Source: CBDEGK01 sp965237855 (lineage in GTDB: Bacteria > Pseudomonadota > Gammaproteobacteria > Pseudomonadales > Halieaceae). Taken from it: 64,000 nucleotides of DNA. Location of the stretch: NCBI GenBank assembly GCA_965237855.1, contig CBDEGK010000004.1, forward strand, positions 372,001-436,000, written 5' to 3'. The notes under the pieces are model-generated. The model was not told the DNA's origin. It saw only the letters and a list, made by a program, of their open reading frames with translations, and did not search any database. Shown one piece after another: positions 16,081 through 24,125 of the stretch. How positions within the stretch are numbered: the stretch's first letter is position 1; every line of letters starts with the position of its first letter. A program made the translations under genes and the position numbers.

Positions 16081-16971
16081 ATGGCAGACCAGGACAGCGG
16101 CTACAGCGCCCAGGGCAAAAAAACCACCCACTACGGCGAGGACGGCTACGACGTGGTATTGATTGACGAGCCCGCCGAGGGTATTCGCCGCATCACCCTC
16201 AACCGGCCAGACAAACGCAATGCCCTCAACCACCAGTTGCGCGGCGAAGTGTTGCACGCACTCACTGAGGCGGATAAAGACAATTCCGTACGGGTCATGA
16301 TTGTGCGCGGGGCGGGCAAGTGTTTTTCCGCCGGCTATGATCTCGGTGGCGGCAATGTGGGGCAGGACTATCCCTTCCACACGGCAGGCGGTGATTCCCA
16401 GTGGCCACGCCACGTGGTGGAAAGCTGGATGAGCATCTGGGATCTGCAAAAACCGGTTATCGCCCAGGTACACGGTTACTGCCTGGCCGGCGGCAGTGAA
16501 TTGGCCACCGGCTGCGACCTGGTTTATGTCGCCGATGACGCCCAGATCGGTTACCCGGCGGTACGCTTTGGTGTGCCGGACATGCAGTTCCACCCCTGGC
16601 TGGTGGGCATGCGCAAGGGTATGGAAATGTTGTTGACCGGTGATGCGCTGACAGGCGAAGAAGCGGTAAGTTACGGTTGGGCCACCCGTTCATACCCAGC
16701 GGCAGAGCTTGAAGAAAAAGTTATTGAACAGGCGTTGCGCATCGCCCAGGTGCCGGCCGATATCCTCGCCTTAAACAAACGGGCGGTGCACCGACAAATG
16801 GAAGTCATGGGCATGCGCGATGGGCTGCGCCAGGGCACTGAGATCTGCACCCTGGCCATGCATCAACCGACCTTTAAAGAGTTTCTGAAAGCGACTGAAG
16901 GCGGCACCAAGCTCACCAGCGCCCTGCAGGAGCGGGACGAGAAGTTTGGGGATTATCGAACCAAGGACTGA
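16081..16971 (+). CDS. Enoyl-CoA hydratase/isomerase (crotonase) family protein
   Basis: This 296-residue crotonase has an N-terminal extension of about 30 residues before the ITLNRPDKRNALN strand. AGKCFSAGYDL forms the first oxyanion loop, and HGYCLAGGSELATGCDL forms the second oxyanion strand. It probably hydrates, isomerises or otherwise processes an enoyl-CoA; the exact reaction is not fixed by the fold. A GGAG site stands before the ATG. The gene is divergent from the thiolase/DUF35/dehydratase unit and convergent with the permease gene, whose 3' end it overlaps by 19 bp. Confidence 0.85.
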   Translation: MADQDSGYSAQGKKTTHYGEDGYDVVLIDEPAEGIRRITLNRPDKRNALNHQLRGEVLHALTEADKDNSVRVMIVRGAGKCFSAGYDLGGGNVGQDYPFHTAGGDSQWPRHVVESWMSIWDLQKPVIAQVHGYCLAGGSELATGCDLVYVADDAQIGYPAVRFGVPDMQFHPWLVGMRKGMEMLLTGDALTGEEAVSYGWATRSYPAAELEEKVIEQALRIAQVPADILALNKRAVHRQMEVMGMRDGLRQGTEICTLAMHQPTFKEFLKATEGGTKLTSALQERDEKFGDYRTKD

Positions 16972-18338
16972 TTGCCTTCGACTCTGCGGTTGGGCCGGTA
17001 AACAGTGATGTAAAAGGCGCCGCCGAGCACAGTCCAGGCCAGCACCATCAGCCACTCGTTGGGCCATAGCAATGCCGCCGGCATACCGGGCAAATACAAC
17101 AAGGCCAGTCCAAAACTGGAGACAATGCCAAAAATGCCGAGGTAGATACCGCCACTGGCCTTGAATGGACGTGGCATTGTCGGCTCCCGCCGCCGTAGCA
17201 CAGTAAAGGAAACCGCCACCAACAGGTAAGTAATCATCAAGCTGAAGGAGCCGGCATCGACAAACCAGATTAGCGCCGTGCGGCCCAGTAACGGCGCCAG
17301 AACACCAATAATACCGATACACAGGATGGCTCTGTGCGGCGTGTGATACCTGGGATGCACCTCGGACAACCAGGCTGGCAGCATCCCGTCCTCCGCCATG
17401 GCGAATATTGCCCGCGAGCCGCCAATCATAAAACTGTTCCAGCTGGTCAATATGCCGGCCAATCCGGCCAGCAGCAAAAACACTCTTCCAGACGTACCAA
17501 AGGCTGCTTCGGCGGCATTTACCGTGGCCAGGTCGGCTCCACCGCGTCCATCTACAGTCAGTAGTGTCGACACCGCCAGTTCGATCATGATGTACCAGGC
17601 AACGGCAACGGCGATGGATACCATCAGCAAGATGCCAATACTGCGCGGTGGTAAATCAACTTCTTCTGCCGCCTGGGGAATCACGTCAAAACCGGTCATC
17701 AGGAATGGCACCAGGGCCATAGCGGCGAATATGCCCGTCATCCCGCCCACAAACAGAGGCTCCATGTTGGCCTGCTTGCCCTCCATCCCAATGCCAGTAA
17801 CCAGCATCAAGCCCGCCAGCAAGATAACCACCACCACGATTGTCTGTATGGTTGCGGCCAGTTTTATGCCGCGAATGTTTATCCAGGCCAGCGCAGCCGA
17901 AGTCAGCCCACCAATAAGCGCGAGGCTAAGATGAACCGGTGCGTCGTTGACCAACCATAGGTGTGCGCCTTTCAGTTCGGGAAACAGGCCGGACAAAACA
18001 CTGGGCAGGGCCACTGCTTCAAAAGCACACACCGCCACGTAGACAAATACCAGGCTCCAGGTGCAAATAAATGAGCTGGTACCACCCAGTGCCCGTTTGG
18101 CATAAACATGCTCGCCACCAACGTCCGGCATGGCGGATGCCAGCTCGGCGTACAAGGCGCCAATTGCCAGAATAATCAAACCCGCCGCCAGGGTGGCAAT
18201 CATGCTTCCACCCGAGCCTCCCCGCTCTACTATGGTGCTGACCAAGGCAATCCACGCCCAGCCGATCATGGCACCAAACGACAATGCCACCAGGTCCGTG
18301 CCCTTTAGGTTCCTGTTAAGTCCGTGCTTGGTTACCAT
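16953..18338 (-). CDS. APC-superfamily amino acid permease
   Basis: The 461-residue product has about twelve hydrophobic segments. It opens with LKGTDLVALSFGAMIGWAW, the first-helix motif of the amino acid-polyamine-organocation transporters. Glycine-rich breaks in helices 1 and 6 fit substrate binding in this fold. It presumably imports an amino acid or amine across the inner membrane; the substrate cannot be read from the sequence. I chose the ATG at 18338 over an upstream in-frame TTG at 18350. It is divergent from the bicupin gene. Confidence 0.83.
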   Translation of the reverse strand: MVTKHGLNRNLKGTDLVALSFGAMIGWAWIALVSTIVERGGSGGSMIATLAAGLIILAIGALYAELASAMPDVGGEHVYAKRALGGTSSFICTWSLVFVYVAVCAFEAVALPSVLSGLFPELKGAHLWLVNDAPVHLSLALIGGLTSAALAWINIRGIKLAATIQTIVVVVILLAGLMLVTGIGMEGKQANMEPLFVGGMTGIFAAMALVPFLMTGFDVIPQAAEEVDLPPRSIGILLMVSIAVAVAWYIMIELAVSTLLTVDGRGGADLATVNAAEAAFGTSGRVFLLLAGLAGILTSWNSFMIGGSRAIFAMAEDGMLPAWLSEVHPRYHTPHRAILCIGIIGVLAPLLGRTALIWFVDAGSFSLMITYLLVAVSFTVLRRREPTMPRPFKASGGIYLGIFGIVSSFGLALLYLPGMPAALLWPNEWLMVLAWTVLGGAFYITVYRPNRRVEGNQSLVR

Positions 18339-18405
18339 AGAGCAATACAATGCAGTTCAGTTCAGTCTCTACTATACGCAACAAACCTGGCAGTAGGATG
18401 TGGAT

Positions 18406-19056
18406 ATGATCAATATGGATTTCAGCCAACAGGTGGTCGTCGACACCAACCAGGCCGAGTGGCAGCCGAGTCCCATGGCGGGTGTGTGGCGTAAACCTCT
18501 GGCGCGGGAAGACGCGGAACGCGGCCACGCTACCAGCATTGTTCGTTACGATGCGGGGGCACGATTCTCTGAGCATCCCCACCCGCTGGGTGAAGAGATC
18601 CTGGTATTGGAAGGCACTTTCTCGGATGAAAGCGGCGACTACCACGCCGGCACTTATTTTCGAAACCCCGAGGGCTTCAGTCATGCGCCCTTCAGCGAAC
18701 CGGGTTGCGTTTTGTTCGTGAAACTCCACCAGTTCCAAACCGATGATCGTGAGCACGTGGTCATCGACACAGCCACTGCCGATTGGTCTCCCGGCCAGGG
18801 CAACCTGGTGGTCTTGCCCCTGCACAGCCACGGCAGCGAACAAGTCGCCTTAGTGGGCTGGCCCGCCGGCGAAGTGTTTCAGCCCCACACCCATTTTGGC
18901 GGTGAGGAAATCTACGTCATGGAGGGTGAATTTATCGACGAGTTCGGGCGCTATCCCGCTGGCACCTGGATTCGAAGTCCGCACCTCAGCCAGCACCACC
19001 CGCGCGTCGAAGAAGATACATTGATCTACGTGAAGACGGGACACCTGCCGGTCTGA
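18406..19056 (+). CDS. Bicupin protein, ChrR-like cupin domains
   Basis: About 216 residues form two consecutive cupin domains. The first carries HPHPLGEEILVLEG and the second HTHFGGEEIYVMEG, each with the His-x-His and Glu of a metal-binding cupin. ChrR-like cupins bind zinc or iron; some control sigma factors, others act as dioxygenases or isomerases. I see no helical anti-sigma domain, so a stand-alone metal-binding enzyme or sensor is more likely. The ATG at 18406 has AGGA at good spacing; an in-frame GTG at 18400 is the alternative. The stop is next to that of the amine-oxidase remnant, which points the other way. Confidence 0.75.
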   Translation: MINMDFSQQVVVDTNQAEWQPSPMAGVWRKPLAREDAERGHATSIVRYDAGARFSEHPHPLGEEILVLEGTFSDESGDYHAGTYFRNPEGFSHAPFSEPGCVLFVKLHQFQTDDREHVVIDTATADWSPGQGNLVVLPLHSHGSEQVALVGWPAGEVFQPHTHFGGEEIYVMEGEFIDEFGRYPAGTWIRSPHLSQHHPRVEEDTLIYVKTGHLPV

Positions 19057-19057
19057 C

Positions 19058-19228
19058 TCAGCCAGTTTGCTCCTCGACGGCCCGCCATGCGGCGTCGATG
19101 GCTGCATCGAGATAAGCGCTGGCCTCTGAGTCGGAGTTCGCAATAGAAATTCGACCAAACTGTTTACGCCCCAACTCGTGGGGCGCCTCGCCTTCGGGCC
19201 ATTCGGGGTCATATAGATCCGGGTAGTC
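19058..19228 (-). pseudogene. C-terminal remnant of an FAD-dependent amine-oxidase-like gene
   Basis: Fifty-seven codons, including the stop, encode DYPDLYDPEWPEGEAPHELG followed by a stretch beginning FGRISIANSDSEASA and ending DAAWRAVEEQTG. That stretch is the usual C-terminal end of flavin amine oxidases and spermidine-dehydrogenase-like proteins: the last FAD-binding strand and helix. Nothing upstream belongs to the same protein, because the left end of the Tn3-family element starts at 19229. The gene has lost its N-terminal portion to the transposon or a linked deletion. The frame stays open into the terminal repeat by chance. Confidence 0.7.
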
Positions 19229-19268
19229 GGCCCAGTGCCCACGAAGCTGTGCAAATCGGCCAGATTTT
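19229..19268. repeat. Tn3-family terminal inverted repeat, left end
   Basis: Forty bases from GGCCCAGTGCCCACGAAG inwards to CCAGATTTT match 22979-23018 in reverse complement without a mismatch. The outermost dinucleotide is GG. This end lies next to tnpR. Confidence 0.92.
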
Positions 19269-19271
19269 AGG

Positions 19272-19838
19272 TCAGTCAGCCCTCTGACTGTTCTTTACCC
19301 GATCAATGGTGGCGACGCCGACATTAAAATGGCGAGCGATACCGCGAATGCTGACGCCTTCTTCGAGCATGCGTATGACTTCCCCACGCTGATAATCAGT
19401 GAGCTTGTGCTTGCGGCCAAATTTCACACCACGTTCTTTCGCAGCCGCGCGACCTTCCTCGGTCCGGCCGCGAATAAGGCTGCGTTCAAGCTCAGAAAGT
19501 CCTTTAAAAACAGTTACTAAGAACTGCCCAGTCGTAGCTGTCGTATCCGCCCACAATTCTCCCAGAGAGCGGATTTCGATACCCCGCTCATCCAATGTCC
19601 GGGTGATCTCGAGTAAATCATGCGTGGTGCGCACCAATCGATCAAGGCCGGTAATCACCAGCGTGTCACCCTTCAGAATCTCATTCAATAGCCTGGCGAG
19701 CTGTGGACGCTTGCGCTCAGCGCCCGCCAATTTCTCTTGAAAGATCTTCTCGCAGCCCGCTTTCAGAAGCTGATCTCGCTGGCTCGTAAGGCTCTGTCCG
19801 GTGTTTGAGGCCCAGCAATAGCCGATTAACATGTGCAA
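19272..19838 (-). CDS. tnpR: Serine resolvase of the Tn3-family transposon
   Basis: The 188-residue protein has a resolvase catalytic domain (about 3-145) and a C-terminal helix-turn-helix (about 150-185, ending IDRVKNSQ). The catalytic Ser is Ser11 in GYCWASNTGQ. LDRLVRT and SELERSLIRGRTEEGR keep the conserved catalytic Arg and Glu residues. The Arg that normally sits two residues before the Ser (GYARVS, Arg8 in gamma-delta resolvase) is Trp here. It would resolve cointegrates at a res site, most likely in the spacer next to tnpA. The start is the ATG at 19838, or the second Met two codons in. Confidence 0.88.
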   Translation of the reverse strand: MHMLIGYCWASNTGQSLTSQRDQLLKAGCEKIFQEKLAGAERKRPQLARLLNEILKGDTLVITGLDRLVRTTHDLLEITRTLDERGIEIRSLGELWADTTATTGQFLVTVFKGLSELERSLIRGRTEEGRAAAKERGVKFGRKHKLTDYQRGEVIRMLEEGVSIRGIARHFNVGVATIDRVKNSQRAD

Positions 19839-19957
19839 TTCTCCTCTTTTAGTTGGTAGTCTCGGAATATATATTCGGAACAGATAGGCAACTGAGTCCT
19901 CTTCGCCAAAAATAGGGCCTGAAGCTCATACAACACAAAACACCTCACCGTGGAAGC
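19839..19957. promoter_or_regulatory. Candidate res/promoter region between tnpA and tnpR
   Basis: This spacer is where many Tn3-family elements keep a resolution site. It contains CGGAATATATATTCGGAACA (19863-19882), centred on a perfect 12-bp palindrome GAATATATATTC. A near copy (CGGATTATATATACGGAACA, 22918-22937) lies just before tnpA. Shared motifs before both genes suggest resolvase subsites or a common operator. The full three-subsite layout is not evident by eye. Confidence 0.5.
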
Positions 19958-22894
19958 TCAAGCCGCCAGCGGCATCTCATCCAGCGGTATTCGACGCTCC
20001 ATATCGAGATCGAATACGCCATAGGGATTGAAATGACTGTGCGGTAACGGTGACAGTGCGCGCATATCACGTTCGGTCATGCGATTCATCCATCCCGGTT
20101 CACGAAGCACCTGCTGGATCATTAAGGTATTTATATAGACAAGGCTGACCTGTAGCAGGTGAAGAGCAAGCGCCGAGACCTCCTGATCTTCCAGATTATT
20201 GGTCGCCATCTCTCCACTCTTGCCAAAGTAGATGAAGCTATTGACGCCATTCCAGCGTTCAACCACATTCAACCCCGTGTTGACCTCCCGGCGTAGTTCT
20301 TCTGACGCCAGATAATTGCACAGGAAAATAGTTTTCACTGCTCTGCCCAGTTCAATAAGCGCTGCGTAGGTTGGGTGTTGCACGTTGCTGCGGGTGAAAC
20401 GGCGCAGGATAGCGTCAGCCTCGGCAGTGCGTGTTCGCAAGGCCGTGGTAAACTTGACCAGTTCATCGTACTGCTGAGCAATCAACTCCCAGTTAATTGC
20501 CTTGCTGGTGAAGATGGGTTCCAGGTTCGGATAACGCTCTTTAGCCCCGGTATCCGGCTGTGCCAACTTGAGCTTGTTGATGCCCTTGAACCGCGGCATC
20601 AGCGTAAAACCCAGAAGGTGACAGAAGGCGAAAGCAACGACACTCTGCCCATGGCTGTCCACATACTGGCGCTCTACTTCCATCTCCGTGCAGTGGTGCA
20701 GAACACCTTCAATCATTGATGCCACTTCAGAGGATGAGCACCGCTTGAGCTGGGAATAAATGCAGACCGCGTTTATATCCACATGCCAATAGATCATGAC
20801 ACCACGGCCACCATAGCGGACATGCCACTCGGTCATGAGATTCTGATCCCAGGCGCTGAACTGGGTGGAGTCGGATGCGCAGGCGGTTGTCCCCTCACCC
20901 CAGATGTGTGGCAGGCGCGCCTGCAAAGTCGCATTCACCACACGCCTGATAGCATCGCGCAGACTGTCCTTGTGAATATAACGGCGACGTGTATGCAAGA
21001 GCTCTTTGTAACTAACCCCATGCGGTCCGCTGGCAAGGCACTTTAATCCCGCATTGGTGCCCAGCCCATAAAGTGAAAGTAGCAGACGGCGTAATACCTC
21101 ATCGGGAGGGGTGGCTTCCCGCGATGCGGCAGTAGCAAACGCTTTTGTGAACCCCGCCCTAAAATCAGTCTCTTTGAGTGCATCGAGTAAGCTGGTTGCA
21201 GGCCACCTCTGGTTAAGCTCCCGCTTTAACGCGTCCAGATTTGGCGGATCAGGCAGTGCTTTCAGTGGGGTAACGGAGATAGTTGGTTTATTACGCTTTT
21301 GTTTAATCGCCACTTCGCCGTTTCGTGGCAAATTCTCATTGAGGTGACTGAGCGACTCCGCCATTTTCCCCTTCATGTCGGCGATGAACGTCTCAGCATC
21401 GGGCGGCAAATTGAGTGCCTCGTAATAACTCTGACGATTGATATCAAAGTCAGTCGGCAGGTCGTCATCGGGATTGCAAAAGTGCTTGGCGCCGACCACC
21501 CAGACTTCCTTGCATCGGAGCTTTTCACGCAGTTCCTGCAGTACACAGATCTCATAATTGATCCGATTGATTCGCTCGGCTCCACTGGACGACTTTTCGA
21601 TGACAATGTCTCGCCATTTCTGGCGGACTACGCCCTCGACCGGGATATCGTCAAGGGCAAAGTACCGGTCCCGACGATCCTGGTGCGTCTTGATAACGTC
21701 TATTGCATCCAGGATCGGGCGCCACGCCTCATTATTGCAGCGGAACTCCAATGCCTCGAGAATACGCGGCAGCATGCGACGATAATGCTGTGCATAGGAC
21801 GCGCGAACTTTCTTGTGTATCTTGTTGATGTATGCCGGGCCATTTGAACGATGTTCTTTCACCAGTTGTTCGATCATTTGTTCATTAACGACGGGAAACA
21901 CGACATCACGGACGGCGCCATCAGGATTCTCCAACACGACTTCAGCAATGCGGAACAGCAGCGTCGTCTTGCTCTGCACCTTGAAAAAGCTGCCGACCAA
22001 CTCTGAGACGATTTTGCGCTCAGCTCGCACCGAGATTTTGTGGATCACCTGGATGAGCAATTCAACAAGCTTGTCAGTGATTTCACCCTCACGCGGCACG
22101 CAATAAAAGACCAACAGCGGATAGCGTATCTTTGCAGGGTGGCGGCGAAGCTCCCAGGCATTTTCTGTCCGTGCCCGCTGGCGGTAGCGTTCGGTCAACT
22201 TGGGGTTGATGCCCTGCAAAATATCGGCGGGAAGGTCGAGACTGCGTAGCCTCTCGAGTCGGTCGACAGCCCGCAGTACACTGTCCAGGCTGACGGGGCC
22301 CATATCGGCACAAATTCGGGAAAATTCGGAAACGTCATCCTTTTCCACAAGAAGACCGTCAAGTTGCGCGAGCGCATCTTTGCTCAACTGACTGTGGATC
22401 CTTTGGAAAAGCAGACCATCAAATGTACGCTCGGCCGAACTGACCATCCGTTCCAGGCGGTAATCACCCGGCCGCTCGAGGTGGTTGTGTAGCATCCATT
22501 CTGTAATCAGTTCATCCAGATGTGATGGCGCCGGAGCTTCTGGAAAGACGCTGTCAATCAACCAGGTGCGGAAACGGATTGCCACTTGTTTATCAAATGG
22601 CCGAATCCCCAGGTATGTTAAAATCTCACGGCGATGTCGGCTCCCCGTTCGGTTTTGGCAGGCATAATCATCAAGGTCAGTGACGGATGCCTCGACCTGG
22701 AAGGCCAGGTACTCCAGTACCACAGACGTGATTTCGTCGATTCGTTTGGGAAACCGGGCGTACAGCTGATAATGTCTTAGCAGCACAGCCAGAGCCAATC
22801 GACTCTGCCCAGTTTTGCCCTTGAGGAGGGTGTAATCGTCATCATAGAGTGTCCAGTGCTCGCTCAGTTCGGTCTCGGTCCATACTTGCTTCAT
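19958..22894 (-). CDS. tnpA: Tn3-family transposase
   Basis: The 978-residue protein has the size and layout of Tn3-family DDE transposases: a DUF4158-like N-terminal DNA-binding region (about 1-170), a long middle region and a C-terminal catalytic domain. Probable catalytic acids are the Asp in ACASDSTQFSAWD, the Asp in QYVDSHGQSVVAF and the Glu in LNVVERWNGVNSFIYFGKSG. It binds the 40-bp ends and drives replicative transposition through a cointegrate. The frame is intact, so the element may still be active. It starts 84 bp inside the right terminal repeat. Confidence 0.93.
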   Translation of the reverse strand: MKQVWTETELSEHWTLYDDDYTLLKGKTGQSRLALAVLLRHYQLYARFPKRIDEITSVVLEYLAFQVEASVTDLDDYACQNRTGSRHRREILTYLGIRPFDKQVAIRFRTWLIDSVFPEAPAPSHLDELITEWMLHNHLERPGDYRLERMVSSAERTFDGLLFQRIHSQLSKDALAQLDGLLVEKDDVSEFSRICADMGPVSLDSVLRAVDRLERLRSLDLPADILQGINPKLTERYRQRARTENAWELRRHPAKIRYPLLVFYCVPREGEITDKLVELLIQVIHKISVRAERKIVSELVGSFFKVQSKTTLLFRIAEVVLENPDGAVRDVVFPVVNEQMIEQLVKEHRSNGPAYINKIHKKVRASYAQHYRRMLPRILEALEFRCNNEAWRPILDAIDVIKTHQDRRDRYFALDDIPVEGVVRQKWRDIVIEKSSSGAERINRINYEICVLQELREKLRCKEVWVVGAKHFCNPDDDLPTDFDINRQSYYEALNLPPDAETFIADMKGKMAESLSHLNENLPRNGEVAIKQKRNKPTISVTPLKALPDPPNLDALKRELNQRWPATSLLDALKETDFRAGFTKAFATAASREATPPDEVLRRLLLSLYGLGTNAGLKCLASGPHGVSYKELLHTRRRYIHKDSLRDAIRRVVNATLQARLPHIWGEGTTACASDSTQFSAWDQNLMTEWHVRYGGRGVMIYWHVDINAVCIYSQLKRCSSSEVASMIEGVLHHCTEMEVERQYVDSHGQSVVAFAFCHLLGFTLMPRFKGINKLKLAQPDTGAKERYPNLEPIFTSKAINWELIAQQYDELVKFTTALRTRTAEADAILRRFTRSNVQHPTYAALIELGRAVKTIFLCNYLASEELRREVNTGLNVVERWNGVNSFIYFGKSGEMATNNLEDQEVSALALHLLQVSLVYINTLMIQQVLREPGWMNRMTERDMRALSPLPHSHFNPYGVFDLDMERRIPLDEMPLAA

Positions 22895-22917
22895 TCACGA
22901 TTCCCGTTTTATTATTA

Positions 22918-22939
22918 CGGATTATATATACGGAACATA
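22918..22939. promoter_or_regulatory. Copy of the tnpR-upstream motif before tnpA
   Basis: CGGATTATATATACGGAACA and the two following bases match 19863-19884 at 19 of 22 positions. It sits 24 bp upstream of the tnpA start. Its AT-rich centre could serve as a -10 element and the CGGA arms as a protein-binding site. Confidence 0.45.
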
Positions 22940-22978
22940 TTGTAAATGGAATCCAACGACTAAAACAAGCACTGACTG

Positions 22979-23018
22979 AAAATCTGGCCGATTTGCACAG
23001 CTTCGTGGGCACTGGGCC
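22979..23018. repeat. Tn3-family terminal inverted repeat, right end
   Basis: This is the exact reverse complement of 19229-19268 over 40 bases. The final bases are ACTGGGCC. A short minus-strand frame (ATG 23075-23077, product starting MNASDYEFLVMLREFDLRQ) runs up to the repeat and ends in a TAG formed at the junction (23018-23020). I could not assign that fragment to a family. Confidence 0.92.
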
Positions 23019-23205
23019 TATTGACGGAGATCGAACTCCCGCAGCATCACCAGGAACTCATAGTCCGAGGCATTCATGCATCTAGTTATACTTTATATAG
23101 TGCTCTTATCTATTTGTTTTAAAAAGGTTTATTTGTTATCAGGAATGATGTCTTTAGAGCTTTTCGGGGTCAAAATCCATCACGTTAAACATGGCGGTAA
23201 ACGAA

Positions 23206-24024
23206 CTACCCCGCCAGGTCTTTCTTGATGCCTCTGTCCACAAGTCCGGCTGGCAACTTCGCAATCACCTTGTACAGGAACTTGTTGTTAATCGTATACA
23301 TGTGCTTTTTCTTGCTGTCGGTGCCGGCCGTGAACACCAGCTCGGCCACCTCACTGGGCTCAGATACTTTGGTCGGTGCATTCTTGGCGACCATCGCTTT
23401 GAGCTTCGGAAACAGGCTTGCGTAGCGGCTATCTTCCGGCGCATCCATACGCAGGTCGGCAGTACCTGCAAACAGGTCGGTGCGAATGGCACCGGGGCGA
23501 ATGAAGGTCACATGTACATCATGGAACATCAGCTCCCGTCGCATTACATCCGAGATGCACTCCAGCGCCATCTTGCTGGATTGGTAAGTCTGAAACGGCG
23601 CCCGGAAGGTAGATGATTCACTGGAGATATTGACGATTCGGCCCTTGCTCTCGATCAACAGGTCCAGACAGGCCTGGGGTACGATCACCGCGGCAAAGGT
23701 ATTCACCATAAAGTGCTGAATGGTTTTCTGCGGTGGCGCTTCGCTGATCGGCAGGAACACGTTCACACCGGCATTGTTAACGATGACATCCAGCCGCCCA
23801 CAACGCTCACGAATCAGCGTCGCAATGTCTGCCGCGCGATCGATATCAGTGACATCCTGCTGGGCTGTCACAAATCCCTCGACCCCGTCCAGGTCCGCCA
23901 ACAGGGACGCATCGAAGTCAGTGGCGACCACGGTGAAGCCAGCCTCGCGATAGCGATTGGAAATTGCACGGCCGAGGCCGCGACCGGCACCGGTGACCAG
24001 AACCACTTTGGAATCTACTGACAT
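23206..24024 (-). CDS. Short-chain dehydrogenase/reductase, last gene of the CoA operon
   Basis: The 272-residue classical SDR carries TGAGRGLG (11-18), NNAG, the catalytic serine in NISSESS and YQSSK as the YxxxK pair. Asp at the end of strand 2 (ATDFD) suggests NAD. It interconverts an alcohol and a ketone, probably on a hydroxyacyl or ring substrate handled by the upstream genes. A GGAGG site lies at 24030-24035, just outside the REP-like repeat that fills the gap to the crotonase gene. The repeat could weaken expression relative to the rest of the operon. The 187 bp after its stop are AT-rich and end at the transposon. Confidence 0.86.
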   Translation of the reverse strand: MSVDSKVVLVTGAGRGLGRAISNRYREAGFTVVATDFDASLLADLDGVEGFVTAQQDVTDIDRAADIATLIRERCGRLDVIVNNAGVNVFLPISEAPPQKTIQHFMVNTFAAVIVPQACLDLLIESKGRIVNISSESSTFRAPFQTYQSSKMALECISDVMRRELMFHDVHVTFIRPGAIRTDLFAGTADLRMDAPEDSRYASLFPKLKAMVAKNAPTKVSEPSEVAELVFTAGTDSKKKHMYTINNKFLYKVIAKLPAGLVDRGIKKDLAG

Positions 24025-24036
24025 AATGCGTCCTCC

Positions 24037-24125
24037 AATTTCAAGGGGTCAGACTCCTTGAAACTCAGAAGATAGTTCAATAACACGCGGAAATACAATT
24101 TCAAGGAGTCTGACCCCTTGAAATT
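24037..24125. repeat. REP/BIME-like inverted pair, copy 2
   Basis: Perfect 27-bp arms (24037-24063 and 24099-24125) are separated by 35 bases. Each arm contains the same 21-bp core as copy 1 at 10319-10378, containing CAAGGGGTCAGACTCCTTG. The right arm runs into the TAA stop of the crotonase gene (24124-24126), and the left arm stops one base short of the SDR ribosome-binding site. The element therefore sits inside an operon. Confidence 0.8.

Larger units (their letters stand above)
19229..23018 (-). mobile_element. Cryptic Tn3-family transposon
   Basis: A 3.79-kb element is bounded by perfect 40-bp inverted repeats and contains only a serine resolvase gene and a 978-codon Tn3-type transposase gene, both on the minus strand. 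There is no resistance, toxin or catabolic passenger. The 5 bases outside the ends are TAGTC on the left and TATTG on the right, so the 5-bp target duplication normal for this family is missing. The left flank is the remnant of an amine-oxidase-like gene. Loss of the duplication suggests an adjacent deletion, inversion or recombination after insertion. Confidence 0.9.

Noticed and set aside
23019..23077. Functional small gene encoding MNASDYEFLVMLREFDLRQ
   Set aside because: Its stop codon is created at the transposon junction, and no ribosome-binding site is evident; treated as an unassigned fragment.
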